Source: Roseomonas nitratireducens
GTDB taxonomy: Bacteria > Pseudomonadota > Alphaproteobacteria > Acetobacterales > Acetobacteraceae
Length of the DNA: 64,000 nt
NCBI RefSeq assembly: GCF_017813355.1
Contig: NZ_JAGIYZ010000002.1
Location: 62,001 to 126,000, forward strand
Direction of reading: 5' to 3'
The translations under genes and the position numbers were made by a program. The notes below the pieces were generated by a model. That model was not told the DNA's origin and made no database searches. It saw nothing but the letters and a program-made list of their open reading frames with translations. Positions 38,033 through 45,794 of this stretch are shown one piece after another. How positions within the stretch are numbered: the stretch's first letter is position 1; each line of letters begins with the position of its first letter.

Positions 38033-38035
38033 CGT

Positions 38036-38863
38036 TCAGGCCACGTTGTGCAGGCCGGCGTCGACATAGATCGTGTCGCCCGTCATGCCCGAGGATGCGC
38101 CGCCGACGAGGAAGGACACGACGCGCCCGACCTCGGCGATGTCGACCAGGCGATGCTGCGGCGCGCGTTCCTGCGCCATCTGCACGAGCTCGTCGAACTG
38201 CGCGATGCCGGATGCCGCGCGGGTCTTGAGCGGGCCGGGGGAGACGGCGAAGGCACGGATGCCCTTCTCCCCCAGCTCGGCCGCGGCGTAGCGCACCGAG
38301 GCCTCCAGCGCCGCCTTCACGGGCCCCATCATGTTGTAGTTCCCGACTACCTTGTCGGCGCCGTAGTAGGACATGGTGACCAGCACGCCGCCCCTGTCCA
38401 TCAGCGGCTCCGCCAGCTTCGCCATGCGCAGGAAGGACCAGCAGGACACGTGCATGGCCTGCGCGAAGCCCTCCGCGCTGCAATCCACGACGCGGCCGTG
38501 CAGATCCTCCCGCGGGGCGAAGGCGATGGAGTGGATCACGAAGTCGAGCCGGCCCCATTCCCGGGCGATGCGCTCGAACAGCGCCTCGAGTTGCCCGGGC
38601 TGCTGCACGTCGAGCGGGGCGACGATCTCGGCCTGCAATTGCTCGGCCAGGGGGCGGACATATTTCTCCGCCTTCTCGTTCAGGTAGGTCACGGCAAGGT
38701 CGGCGCCGAAGGCGCGCAGCTTCACCGCGCAGCCATAGGCGATGGAACTGTCGTTCGCGACGCCGACGACGAGGCCACGCTTGCCCTTCAGCATGTCTCC
38801 CACGCGGCTGGCCGGGTCCCAGACGGTCGGCAACGGGTCGATCGGGCGTGGCTGCTCGGTCAC
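38036..38863 (-). CDS. fabI: enoyl-[acyl-carrier-protein] reductase FabI-type
   Basis: A 275-residue FabI-type short-chain reductase. Seen: GLVVGVANDSSIAYGCA (NAD loop), SIAFAPREDLHGRVVDCS, and the Y-x6-K catalytic set in SYYGADKVVGNYNMMGPVKAAL, then SPGPLKTRAASGI. The start is GTG at 38863, with GGAG 9 bases upstream; the next Met (MLKGKRG) would lose about 23 residues. It heads the fabI-CoA-transferase-pta-ackA operon. In Sinorhizobium a pta-ackA-fabI operon is known, so this copy is probably the accessory FabI and not the housekeeping one. Confidence 0.9.
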   Translation of the reverse strand: MTEQPRPIDPLPTVWDPASRVGDMLKGKRGLVVGVANDSSIAYGCAVKLRAFGADLAVTYLNEKAEKYVRPLAEQLQAEIVAPLDVQQPGQLEALFERIAREWGRLDFVIHSIAFAPREDLHGRVVDCSAEGFAQAMHVSCWSFLRMAKLAEPLMDRGGVLVTMSYYGADKVVGNYNMMGPVKAALEASVRYAAAELGEKGIRAFAVSPGPLKTRAASGIAQFDELVQMAQERAPQHRLVDIAEVGRVVSFLVGGASSGMTGDTIYVDAGLHNVA

Positions 38864-38918
38864 GGGCGCTCTCCATTGGGCGGAGGCGAAGCGATGGCAC
38901 GCGCGCCGCCTTCCCCCG

Positions 38919-38932
38919 TTGACGTAGATCAG
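38919..38932. promoter_or_regulatory. FNR/CRP-like palindrome upstream of the fabI-pta-ackA operon
   Basis: TTGAC-GTAG-ATCAG lies about 56 bases before the fabI GTG (minus strand) and about 115 bases before the NIPSNAP gene (plus strand). It fits the FNR-family half-site pattern TTGAY-N4-RTCAA at nine of ten positions. Oxygen-linked control of acetate/acyl-phosphate genes would make sense, but a single site by eye is weak evidence. Confidence 0.35.
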
Positions 38933-39046
38933 ATCGGCGGCCGCCGCAGCAGAAGTTTGTGCGTCGCACCAAAGGGCCACGGGCGCAGGGTTGCGTGGCG
39001 GCCGCGCCCGGCCGAAGGTGCCGCCCGCGCGTGAAGAGGAACCGCC

Positions 39047-39727
39047 ATGTACATCGAACACCGGCAATACACCTTCCATCCCGGCAAGCAGCCGCAATGG
39101 ATCGAGGCCTTCGGGAACCACGGCTTCCCCTCCTCGGTCCGCACGCTCGGCGCGCCCTCCCTCGGCACCTTCACGGCCGAGGTCGGCCCGATCAACCGCT
39201 TCGTCTTCATGCGCGGCTGGGATGACATCGACACCCGCGACGCCGGCCTCGCCGCCCGGGAAGCCGACCCCCAATGGGCCGACTTCAAGAAGGCCTCCGC
39301 CGGCTGCCTGATGGCGCAGGAGGTGAAGTTCCTGAAGCCGACCTCCTTCTCCCCCATCCAGTCCGCGAAGGATTTCGCCTTCAAGCGGGAGATCGGCGGG
39401 ACGGGGATGATCGTCGACCACCGCACCTATGATTTCCATCCGGGCAAGATGCCGCTCTGGCTGAAGGCTTACGAGGAACTCGGCCTGCCGGTGCAGAAGC
39501 GGCTGCTCGGCCAGTTGCTGATGTTCGGCGTGACCGAGATCGGGCCGATCAACCAGGTGGTGTTCTGCTGGCTCTACGAAGGCTTCGGCGATCGCGACCG
39601 GCGCCGCAGCGCCATGGCGAACGACCCGCAATGGCAGGAGTTCGGGAAGGTCGTGGGCGGCCTCGGCGCGCTGAAGCAGCAGACCGTCATGGCGCTGAAG
39701 CCGACCGCCTTTTCCGTCGTGAAGTGA
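39047..39727 (+). CDS. tandem NIPSNAP-domain protein
   Basis: A 226-residue protein made of two NIPSNAP (dimeric alpha-beta barrel) copies, each opening with a matching motif: YIEHRQYTFHPGKQPQWIEAF near residue 2 and IVDHRTYDFHPGKMPLWLKAY near 122. Each copy later has a EVGPINR/EIGPINQ segment. The function of bacterial NIPSNAP proteins is not established. It is divergent from the fabI operon across 183 bases and 60 bases upstream of an NTF2-like gene. Confidence 0.85.
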   Translation: MYIEHRQYTFHPGKQPQWIEAFGNHGFPSSVRTLGAPSLGTFTAEVGPINRFVFMRGWDDIDTRDAGLAAREADPQWADFKKASAGCLMAQEVKFLKPTSFSPIQSAKDFAFKREIGGTGMIVDHRTYDFHPGKMPLWLKAYEELGLPVQKRLLGQLLMFGVTEIGPINQVVFCWLYEGFGDRDRRRSAMANDPQWQEFGKVVGGLGALKQQTVMALKPTAFSVVK

Positions 39728-39787
39728 CGCGGCGACCGGGCGGGGCTTCGGTCCCGCCCGGACCGCACCGGCCTGGACAGCACCCCG

Positions 39788-40252
39788 ATGACCCTTCCCA
39801 TTCCCGAGGCGGGCGCCGCGACGCGGGCGGAAATCCTCGACTGGCTCGACCGCTTCGCCGCCTGCGTGCGCGATGTCGACTTCCGGTCGGCCTACCCCTT
39901 CTGGCACGACGACATCGTCATCTTCGGCACCTTCCAGGAACTGGTCCGCAGCCGGCAGGCCTGGACCGACACGCAATGGTCCAACGTCTGGCCGCGCACG
40001 AAGGAGTTCACCTTCGACCTGGGCAATACCGAGGTGCTGGCCTCCCCGGACGGGGCGATGGCCATCGCGATCACGCCCTGGACCAGCATCGGCTGGCATC
40101 CCGACGGGCGGGAATTCGACCGGCCCGGCCGCGCGACCATCGTGCTGCAGAAGCAGCCGGATGGGCGCTGGCTTGGCGTGCACAGCCACATGTCGCTCGG
40201 TCGCGGCGTGCCGCAGGACAGCCACGGCGCAAGGCCGATCAAGGCGCGCTGA
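39788..40252 (+). CDS. NTF2/SnoaL-like protein
   Basis: A 154-residue protein of the SnoaL/DUF4440 (NTF2-like) fold. A helical start (ILDWLDRFAACVRDVDFRSAYPFW) is followed by the usual FGTFQELVRSRQAW segment and an alternating-strand C-terminal half (RATIVLQKQPDGRWLGVHSHMSL). Such domains are either small isomerases/hydrolases or binding domains; nothing here identifies a substrate. No signal peptide. Confidence 0.75.
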   Translation: MTLPIPEAGAATRAEILDWLDRFAACVRDVDFRSAYPFWHDDIVIFGTFQELVRSRQAWTDTQWSNVWPRTKEFTFDLGNTEVLASPDGAMAIAITPWTSIGWHPDGREFDRPGRATIVLQKQPDGRWLGVHSHMSLGRGVPQDSHGARPIKAR

Positions 40253-40349
40253 CCGGCGGCCAGCGTTAAATCGCGGACGGAATGGCTGCGCTTCATTCCC
40301 GCTTAAGGCCCTGCGGCGAGGATGCTCTACCGCCCGCGTTGCAGGACCC

Positions 40350-41915
40350 ATGCTGGACACACCCCGCCTGCCGGAGATCTCCGCCGCCGACCGGTTCCTG
40401 ACCTTCGCCTTCGCGGCGGCGGAACTCCTGGTCGAGACGGATGCGCATGGGCGGATCACCTTCGCCGAGGGCGCCTTCCGCGCGCGCTTTGGCAAGCCCG
40501 GCACCGAATTCATCGGCCGGAAGGTCACCGACCTGGTGGCGCGGGAACTCCGCTCCGGCCTTGGCACGGCACTCGAACTGCTGGCCGCGACGGGCCGGCT
40601 CCGGCCGACCGCCATCCGCCTGTCGGATGCAGGGCGGGCCCCCTTCAGCATCGCGGGGCTTGCCGCGCCCGGGCGAACCGGACGCTTCTGCCTGACCCTG
40701 GCACCCCTGCCGCATGAACTGCCGGGCGGACCCATGCCCGGCGGTCCGGGGCTCGCCCGGGCGGCGGAGGACCTCATGCGCGCGGGGGACTCGCCTGGCG
40801 CCGTCACGCTCATCGAACTGACCGGCGATGGCGGGCCGATCGCCCCGCGGCCCGAACTCGCGGCGCGAATCCAGGAAGCGATCGCGCAGGGTGGCGGCGC
40901 GGGCTCGATCGCGACGGACCTCGGCCCCGGGCGCTACGGCCTGGTCAAGGGCGACGCCATGCCGGACCTCGGCGCGCTCGCCAACCAGGTGGCGGGGCTT
41001 CTCGCGCGCCATGGCCTGCCGGGACGCGTCGGCACCCGCGCGCTGCCGCTCGCCGACCAGGGGCTGAACCCCGTCCAGGCCACGCGCGCGCTGCGCTTCG
41101 CGCTGTCCGCCTTCGCCCGGGGCGGGGAGGCGGAACTCGCCAAGGCGGGCTTCGCCGGCGGCCTTGCCGGCTTCGTCGCCAGCGCCGCCGAGCGCGCCGC
41201 CGGCCTCCGGCGCACCATCGAGGAACGCCGCTTCCGGCTCGCCTTCCAGCCCATCGTCCTGCTCGCCGACCGCACGCCGCACCATTACGAGGCGCTGCTG
41301 CGCCCCATCCCGACCCCCGGCACGCCCTTCGACCAGGCCTCCGAATTCATCGCCCTGGCCGAGACGGTCGCGCTCTCGGAAGACCTCGACTGGGCCGTGG
41401 TCGAGACCGCCTGCGAGGCGGCGCGGGCCGCGAGCGGGGCGCGCATCGCCTGCAACCTCTCGGGCCTGTCGCTGCAATCCCCGCCCTTCCGGGAAAAGCT
41501 CTGCGCCATGCTGGCCGCCATTCCGGAAGTCGCCCGGCGCCTGCTGGTCGAGATCACGGAAACCGCCGAGATCGAGGACGAGGCCGAGGCGCGGCGCACC
41601 GTGGACGCGCTGCGCGAACTCGGCCTGCCCATCTGCATCGACGATTTCGGCGCCGGGTCCGCCGCCTTCCGCTACCTGCGCGCCTTCCGGGTGGATTTCG
41701 TGAAGGTCGACGGGACCTATGTCGCGAACGCGCTGGAAAGCGAGCGGGACCGCGGCTTCATCGCCGCCATGGTCGACCTCGCCCGCGCCGTCGGCGCCCA
41801 GGTGGTCGCCGAGCGGATCGAGACCGAGGCCGAGGCGGCCCTGATGCGCGACCTCGGGGTCGCCTTCGGCCAGGGCTACCTGTTCGGCCGGCCAGGGGCG
41901 CTGCCCGGCGGCTGA
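40350..41915 (+). CDS. EAL-domain cyclic-di-GMP phosphodiesterase
   Basis: A 521-residue soluble protein. Residues about 15-110 look like a PAS sensor (ELLVETDAHGRITFAEGAFRARF). A poorly conserved middle may be a decayed GGDEF region. A C-terminal EAL domain follows (about 285-515). Key EAL residues are present: EAL in HYEALLRP, Asn in CNLSG, Glu in VEITETAEIEDE, the DDFGAGSA loop, Lys in FVKVDG, Glu in ERIETE and QGYLFG. It should therefore hydrolyse c-di-GMP. It precedes two membrane glycosyltransferase genes, a link often seen with surface polysaccharide control. Confidence 0.88.
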   Translation: MLDTPRLPEISAADRFLTFAFAAAELLVETDAHGRITFAEGAFRARFGKPGTEFIGRKVTDLVARELRSGLGTALELLAATGRLRPTAIRLSDAGRAPFSIAGLAAPGRTGRFCLTLAPLPHELPGGPMPGGPGLARAAEDLMRAGDSPGAVTLIELTGDGGPIAPRPELAARIQEAIAQGGGAGSIATDLGPGRYGLVKGDAMPDLGALANQVAGLLARHGLPGRVGTRALPLADQGLNPVQATRALRFALSAFARGGEAELAKAGFAGGLAGFVASAAERAAGLRRTIEERRFRLAFQPIVLLADRTPHHYEALLRPIPTPGTPFDQASEFIALAETVALSEDLDWAVVETACEAARAASGARIACNLSGLSLQSPPFREKLCAMLAAIPEVARRLLVEITETAEIEDEAEARRTVDALRELGLPICIDDFGAGSAAFRYLRAFRVDFVKVDGTYVANALESERDRGFIAAMVDLARAVGAQVVAERIETEAEAALMRDLGVAFGQGYLFGRPGALPGG

Positions 41916-41966
41916 CCGCGCCCGGCGCTTGCCCTTCCGCGCCGGCCGGCGCAGGAAGCGACGGCC

Positions 41967-43070
41967 ATGACCGAGCCCGCCCCGCCGCGCCTTGCCGTGG
42001 TGATCCCCTGTTACAACGAGGCGCCCAACGTCGCGCCCATGGTCGCGCGCCTGGACGCCGCACTCGCCGGCATCGCCTGGGAGGCGATCTTCGTCGACGA
42101 CGACAGCCCGGACGGCACGGCCGCGCGCGCCAAGGCCATCGCCGCACGGGACTCGCGGGTGCGCTGCATCCGCCGGATCGGCCGGCGCGGCCTCGCTTCG
42201 GCCTGCGTCGAGGGTATCCTGTCGACTGCCGCGCCCTTCGTCGCCGTCATCGACGGCGACCTCCAGCACGACGAGACGATCCTGCCGCGGATGCTCGCGG
42301 CGCTCGAATCGGGCGCCGCCGAGATCGCGGTCGGCAGCCGCAATGTCGAGGGCGGGGAGATGGGGGAGGGGTTGTCGCCCGTCCGGCGGCTCGTCTCAAA
42401 CGCCGGCGCGGCGCTCGCCAACGCCGCGCTGCCGGTGAAGGTGGCCGACCCGATGAGCGGCTTCTTCGCCCTGCCGCGCGAACTGTTCGAGGAGATGGCG
42501 CCCCGACTGACCGCCACGGGGTTCAAGATTCTGCTCGACATCCTGCTCTCGGCTGGGCGGCCGCTTCAGGTGGCCGAGATCCCCTACACCTTCCGCGCCC
42601 GGGAAGCGGGGGAAAGCAAGCTCGACGCCACGGTGCTGCTGGAATTCGCCGGGCTGCTGGCGGACAAGGCGCTGGGCGGCATCGTGCCGCTGCGCTTCAT
42701 GGCCTTCGCGCTGGTGGGGGGCATCGGGGTGCTGGTGCACTTGGCCGTGCTCGGGCTGCTGCACGGGGTCGGGCCGGTAGGCTTCGGCGCGGCGCAATGG
42801 GCCGCGACCCTGGTCGCCATGACGGCGAACTTCCTGCTCAACAACCGCATCACCTATCGCGACCGGAAGTTGCGCGGGCCGCGGCTGCTGCGCGGGCTGG
42901 TGCTGTTTTACGTCGTGTGCGGCATCGGCGCCGTCGCCAATGTCGGCATCGCCGGGCTGCTGGTGCGTGACGGCGTCGCGGGCTGGGGCGTGGCCGGGGC
43001 CGCGGGGGCGGCGCTGACGGTGGTGTGGAACTACGCCGTTTCCTCGACGCTGGTCTGGCGGCCGCGCTGA
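41967..43070 (+). CDS. GT2 polyprenyl-phosphate glycosyltransferase with GtrA domain
   Basis: A 367-residue fusion: a GT2 domain of the dolichol-phosphate-mannose synthase type (about 1-235; VVIPCYNEAPNVAPM, FVDDDSPDGTAA, IDGDLQHDE metal motif) and a C-terminal GtrA-like membrane domain of four helices (about 240-365, with TANFLLNNRITYRD). It makes and flips a polyprenyl-phosphate sugar. Its TGA overlaps the ATG of the GT39-type gene, which would use the lipid-linked sugar. Confidence 0.92.
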   Translation: MTEPAPPRLAVVIPCYNEAPNVAPMVARLDAALAGIAWEAIFVDDDSPDGTAARAKAIAARDSRVRCIRRIGRRGLASACVEGILSTAAPFVAVIDGDLQHDETILPRMLAALESGAAEIAVGSRNVEGGEMGEGLSPVRRLVSNAGAALANAALPVKVADPMSGFFALPRELFEEMAPRLTATGFKILLDILLSAGRPLQVAEIPYTFRAREAGESKLDATVLLEFAGLLADKALGGIVPLRFMAFALVGGIGVLVHLAVLGLLHGVGPVGFGAAQWAATLVAMTANFLLNNRITYRDRKLRGPRLLRGLVLFYVVCGIGAVANVGIAGLLVRDGVAGWGVAGAAGAALTVVWNYAVSSTLVWRPR

Positions 43071-44533
43071 TGCCCTGGCTGCTGGCGCTGGCCGCGCTGA
43101 CGCTGCTGCGCCTGTGGCTCGCCGCGATCCTGCCGCTGGCGCCGGACGAGGCCTATTACTGGGTCTGGTCGAGCGGGCTGCAGGGCGGCTACCTTGACCA
43201 TCCGCCGATGGTGGCGATCTTCATCCGCGCGGGCACCCTGCTGGCGGGGGAGACGCCGCTCGGGGTGCGGCTGCTGGGGCCGCTCTCGCTCGCGCTCGGT
43301 TCCCTGCTGCTGATGCGCGCGGCGGAGGACCTGTTCCCCGGCCGCCGCGCCGGCCCCTGGGCGGCCGCGCTGCTGAACGCGACGCTGCTGGCCGGCGTCG
43401 GCGCCATCGCCATGACGCCGGACACGCCGCTGCTGTTCTTCTGGACGGCGACGATCTGGGCGCTGGCGCGGCTGCACGCGACCGGGGATGGCCGCTGGTG
43501 GCTTGTCGCGGGCCTGCTGGCGGGCCTTGCGCTGGCCAGCAAGTACACCGCGGCGCTGCTGGGCCTGGGCATCCTTTTCTGGCTGCTGGCCGACCCGGCC
43601 ATGCGGCGCTGGCTGCTGCGCTGGCAGCCCTGGGCGGGCGGGGTGCTGGCGATGCTGGCCTTCGCGCCGGTCATCGCCTGGAACGCCGCCAATGGCTGGG
43701 CGTCCTTCGCCAAGCAGGGCGGCCGCGCGGGCGACGGTGATGGCGATGTCGGCGACGCGCTGCGCTACCTCGGCGAACTGATCGGCGCGCAGGTCGGGCT
43801 CGCGACGCCGCTCGTCTTCCTGCTGTGCGTCGCGGGGGCGGCGGCGGCGGCGCGGCAATGGTGGCGCGGGCGCGATGCGGCGGCGCTGCTGCTGGCGGCG
43901 CTGATCCTGCCCGGCGCGGCGATCTTCCTCTGGCAGGCGACGGGCAGCCGGGTACAGGGCAATTGGCCGGCGATCCTCTATCCGGCGGCGGCCATCGCCG
44001 CGGCGGCGCTGCTCGCCGCGCCGCGCTGGATGCGGCTGCGCGTGCCTGCCCTCGTGCTTGGCGGCGCGATGACCGGGGCGGTCTATCTCCAGGCCGCGGC
44101 GGCGCCGCTGCCGCTGCCGCGCGGGGCCGACCCGACGCTCGCGCGCCTGGCCGGGTGGGACGCCTTCCTGGGCGATGTGGAGGCCGCCGCGGCGGCGCAG
44201 GGCGCGGCCTTCGTCGCGGCCGAGGAATATGGGCTCGCTTCCGTCCTGGCCTTCGGCCTGCCGCCGGGGCGCGTGGTGGTGGCGATGGACGGGCGGTGGC
44301 AGCATTTTTCGCTCCCCACCCCGCCGGCGGGCGTAACCGGCCTGCTGGTCCGCAGCGAAAGACGGGGGGAATGGCCGCCAAACTGGCCCGGGGCGGAACC
44401 CATCCCGGGCGAGGACGGTCGCCTGGTCCGGCGGCGCGGCGGGGTGACGGCGGAGGCCTATCGGCTCTGGCGCGTGGTCCCGGCGCCGGGCCAGCCCCCG
44501 GCCGCGGTCCTGCCGCGGTCCGGAGGAGGTTGA
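43070..44533 (+). CDS. ArnT/PMT-like membrane glycosyltransferase (GT39/GT83)
   Basis: A 487-residue integral membrane glycosyltransferase with about ten hydrophobic segments. The first periplasmic loop has the conserved acidic APDEAYYW motif and LDHPPMVAIF, typical of ArnT/Dpm-dependent enzymes. A long soluble C-terminal periplasmic tail follows (about 350-487). The ATG at 43070 overlaps the stop of the GT2-GtrA gene. The pair should move a sugar onto lipid A, lipid or protein on the outer face of the inner membrane; the acceptor is unknown. Confidence 0.88.
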   Translation: MPWLLALAALTLLRLWLAAILPLAPDEAYYWVWSSGLQGGYLDHPPMVAIFIRAGTLLAGETPLGVRLLGPLSLALGSLLLMRAAEDLFPGRRAGPWAAALLNATLLAGVGAIAMTPDTPLLFFWTATIWALARLHATGDGRWWLVAGLLAGLALASKYTAALLGLGILFWLLADPAMRRWLLRWQPWAGGVLAMLAFAPVIAWNAANGWASFAKQGGRAGDGDGDVGDALRYLGELIGAQVGLATPLVFLLCVAGAAAAARQWWRGRDAAALLLAALILPGAAIFLWQATGSRVQGNWPAILYPAAAIAAAALLAAPRWMRLRVPALVLGGAMTGAVYLQAAAAPLPLPRGADPTLARLAGWDAFLGDVEAAAAAQGAAFVAAEEYGLASVLAFGLPPGRVVVAMDGRWQHFSLPTPPAGVTGLLVRSERRGEWPPNWPGAEPIPGEDGRLVRRRGGVTAEAYRLWRVVPAPGQPPAAVLPRSGGG

Positions 44534-44580
44534 AACAGCGGGGAAAGGCCCGATTTCCCGGGCAGTAGGGAGTATCGCCG

Positions 44581-45519
44581 ATGCCGATCCGCATTCCTCG
44601 CGGCTGGGAGATTCCGGAAAGCCGCGTCACGCCGGAACACCTCGTGTTCGGGCGCCGCAAGGCGATCGGCCTGGGCGCGGCCATATTCGGCGCCGCCCCC
44701 GCGGCGCTGGCGCAGGGCACGCTCGCCCCGCTGCCGGCCATGCGCAACACGCGCTACGCGCCGGGCCGCGACATCACCGCCGAGCGCGAGGCGACCACCT
44801 TCAACAATTTCTACGAATTCGGCAGCCACAAGACGATCAGCCGCGAGGCCCAGCGCCTGCCGCAGCGCCCCTGGACCGTGAAGGTCGAGGGCATGGTCGA
44901 GACCCCGCGCGAATTCGGCATCGAGGACCTGCTGACCACCATGCCGCTCGAGGAGCGGGTCTACCGCCTGCGCTGCGTCGAGGCCTGGTCGATGGTCGTG
45001 CCATGGACGGGTTTCCCGCTCTCGGCGCTGCTCGGCGTGGTCAAGCCGCTCGCCTCCGCCCGCTACGTCGTCTTCGAGACGGCGGCGATCCCCTCCGTGA
45101 TGCCTGGGCTCCGGCAATCCTGGTACCCCTGGCCCTATATCGAGGGCTGCACCATCGCCGAGGCGGCGAACGAACTCTCGTTCATGGTGGTCGGCGCCTA
45201 CGGCAAGCAACTCGCGCCGCAGAATGGCGGCCCGATCCGCTTCCACCAGCCCTGGAAATACGGCTTCAAGGCCGGCAAGAGCCTGGTGCGGATCACGCTG
45301 ACGGACCGCCGCCCGGTGTCCTTCTGGGAACGCATCCAGCCGCAGGAATACGGCTTCTGGGCCAATGTGAACCCCGAGGTGTCGCACCCGCGCTGGAGCC
45401 AGGCCAGCGAACGCGTGATCGGCACGAATGAGCGCATCCCGACGCGGCTGTTCAACGGCTACGGGGATTTCGTGGCGGACCTTTACACCGGCCTCGGGAA
45501 CGAGCGACTTTGGGCCTGA
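44581..45519 (+). CDS. msrP: periplasmic protein-methionine-sulfoxide reductase catalytic subunit
   Basis: A 312-residue MsrP (YedY) molybdoenzyme. A Tat signal is present (FGRRKAIGLGAAIFGAA, Arg25-Arg26, cleavage near AQG 46). The molybdenum-binding Cys is C132 in LRCVEAWSMVVPW; NNFYEFG and QPWKYGFKAGKSL are family segments. It repairs oxidised methionines in periplasmic proteins with electrons from MsrQ. The usual msrQ partner is not next to it; an unrelated 89-residue membrane protein takes that place, 1 base downstream. Confidence 0.94.
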   Translation: MPIRIPRGWEIPESRVTPEHLVFGRRKAIGLGAAIFGAAPAALAQGTLAPLPAMRNTRYAPGRDITAEREATTFNNFYEFGSHKTISREAQRLPQRPWTVKVEGMVETPREFGIEDLLTTMPLEERVYRLRCVEAWSMVVPWTGFPLSALLGVVKPLASARYVVFETAAIPSVMPGLRQSWYPWPYIEGCTIAEAANELSFMVVGAYGKQLAPQNGGPIRFHQPWKYGFKAGKSLVRITLTDRRPVSFWERIQPQEYGFWANVNPEVSHPRWSQASERVIGTNERIPTRLFNGYGDFVADLYTGLGNERLWA

Positions 45520-45520
45520 G

Positions 45521-45790
45521 ATGGTCCTCAAGACAGTCGCACTGCTGTTCTTCGCCTCGGCACTGATGCTGGCGCTCACGCTTGGCGCGTGGTGGCCGCT
45601 CGGGGCGCTGCTGTTCCGAATCAATCCCGCGGCGCTGAACAGCTTGCAGGCGGGGGTGCAGCGATACCTCTTTCCCGAACTCTGGGACGGGCTGTTCGTG
45701 CCGCTGCTGAACACGCCGGCCTGGGTGCTGCCGGCGCTGATCGGCGCCTGCTTCCTTCTCGCCGCGTCGCTTCGCCCGGGCCGGGGCTGA
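45521..45790 (+). CDS. small two-helix membrane protein
   Basis: An 89-residue protein with two hydrophobic segments (about 3-25, LKTVALLFFASALMLALTL; and about 65-83, PAWVLPALIGACFLLAAS) linked by a hydrophilic loop (about 38-60). It starts 1 base after the msrP stop and ends 4 bases before the response regulator. It has no heme-ligand pattern of MsrQ and is far shorter. I do not recognise the family; position suggests a membrane partner of MsrP. Confidence 0.65.
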   Translation: MVLKTVALLFFASALMLALTLGAWWPLGALLFRINPAALNSLQAGVQRYLFPELWDGLFVPLLNTPAWVLPALIGACFLLAASLRPGRG

Positions 45791-45794
45791 AGGG

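Noticed and set aside
35354-39034. Very long plus-strand open frame (over 1200 codons) opposite the pta-ackA operon; similar ones at 31189-34500, 28209-30869, 49865-53182, 52873-55713 and 877-3708 (plus) and 22233-25103 (minus)
   Set aside because: These are antisense frames kept open by high GC. Their translations are His/Arg/Gly-rich, lack family features, and lie opposite well-supported genes.
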